In this document: piece by piece, positions 63,963 through 64,000 of the stretch
How positions within the stretch are numbered: the first letter of the stretch is position 1
Layout: every line of letters begins with the position of its first letter
Assembly (NCBI GenBank): GCA_949130485.1
Contig: OX422185.1
Coordinates: forward strand, 10,204,118-10,268,117
Direction of reading: 5' to 3'
Source: Agelas oroides
Taxonomy: Eukaryota > Porifera > Demospongiae > Agelasida > Agelasidae
Length of the DNA: 64,000 nt
Translations under genes and position numbers: made by a program
Notes under the pieces: model-generated
What the model saw: the letters and a program-made list of their open reading frames with translations, nothing else
What the model was told of the DNA's origin: nothing
The model's database searches: none

Positions 63963-64000
63963 TTCACTTTACAGCATTGCGTAAGTGGTGATATAAGAGA

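Overview
The window looks like nuclear DNA of an early-branching animal, most probably a demosponge (inference). Genes are split by many introns with GT/AG borders, some extremely short (41 bp in one model). The recognisable genes are animal families: an adhesion GPCR, a PLAC8 protein and a secreted Cys-rich protein. The rest is packed with animal-type mobile DNA: tRNA-derived SINEs, LINE reverse transcriptase remnants, IS630/Tc1-like and pogo/Tigger-like transposases, hAT-like and 9-bp-TSD MITEs, and foldback elements. No bacterial operons, rRNA genes or CRISPR arrays were seen. The species cannot be named from the sequence alone.

Layout, left to right. 0-3 kb: minus-strand gene for a secreted Cys-rich protein that runs off the left edge; one intron holds a near-perfect ~90-bp hairpin. 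4-8 kb: MITEs and a 2.25-kb foldback element. 8.05-10.14 kb: a two-exon plus-strand gene with a PB1-like N-terminal half and a SHOCT-like C-terminus. 10.35-11.35 kb: frameshifted IS630-type transposase. 11.4-13.9 kb: two foldback elements, the second built of about 1 kb of GATC-containing satellite that reverses orientation internally. 15.2-16.4 and 23.5-24.3 kb: LINE remnants. 18.43-18.86 kb: hAT-like MITE with perfect 8-bp duplications. 20.1-21.9 kb: a spliced, probably decayed copy of a multi-copy sponge/cnidarian gene family. 27.6-28.7 kb: minus-strand multi-pass membrane protein exon. 35.0-35.4 kb: minus-strand PLAC8 gene. 36.8-56.4 kb: one large minus-strand adhesion GPCR gene. 61.3-63.9 kb: a pogo-like transposase gene broken by nested insertions, one of which carries a ZAD-like zinc-binding ORF.

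The centrepiece is the adhesion GPCR. I could join 28 exons with compatible phases (3,639 nt, 1,212 codons plus stop). The order is signal peptide, EGF-like, first HRM (hormone-receptor-like) domain, SEA/GAIN-like segment, Cys-rich module, two thrombospondin type-3-like repeats, second HRM domain, GAIN domain with a canonical HLT/S GPS, seven membrane segments, and an acidic Ser-rich tail. Two HRM domains in one receptor, separated by TSP3-like repeats, is the most unusual protein architecture here.

The other main theme is layered mobile DNA. MITEs sit in gene introns, immediately upstream of the GPCR start codon and of the PB1/SHOCT gene, and inside one another. Several insertions can be ordered in time from their target duplications.
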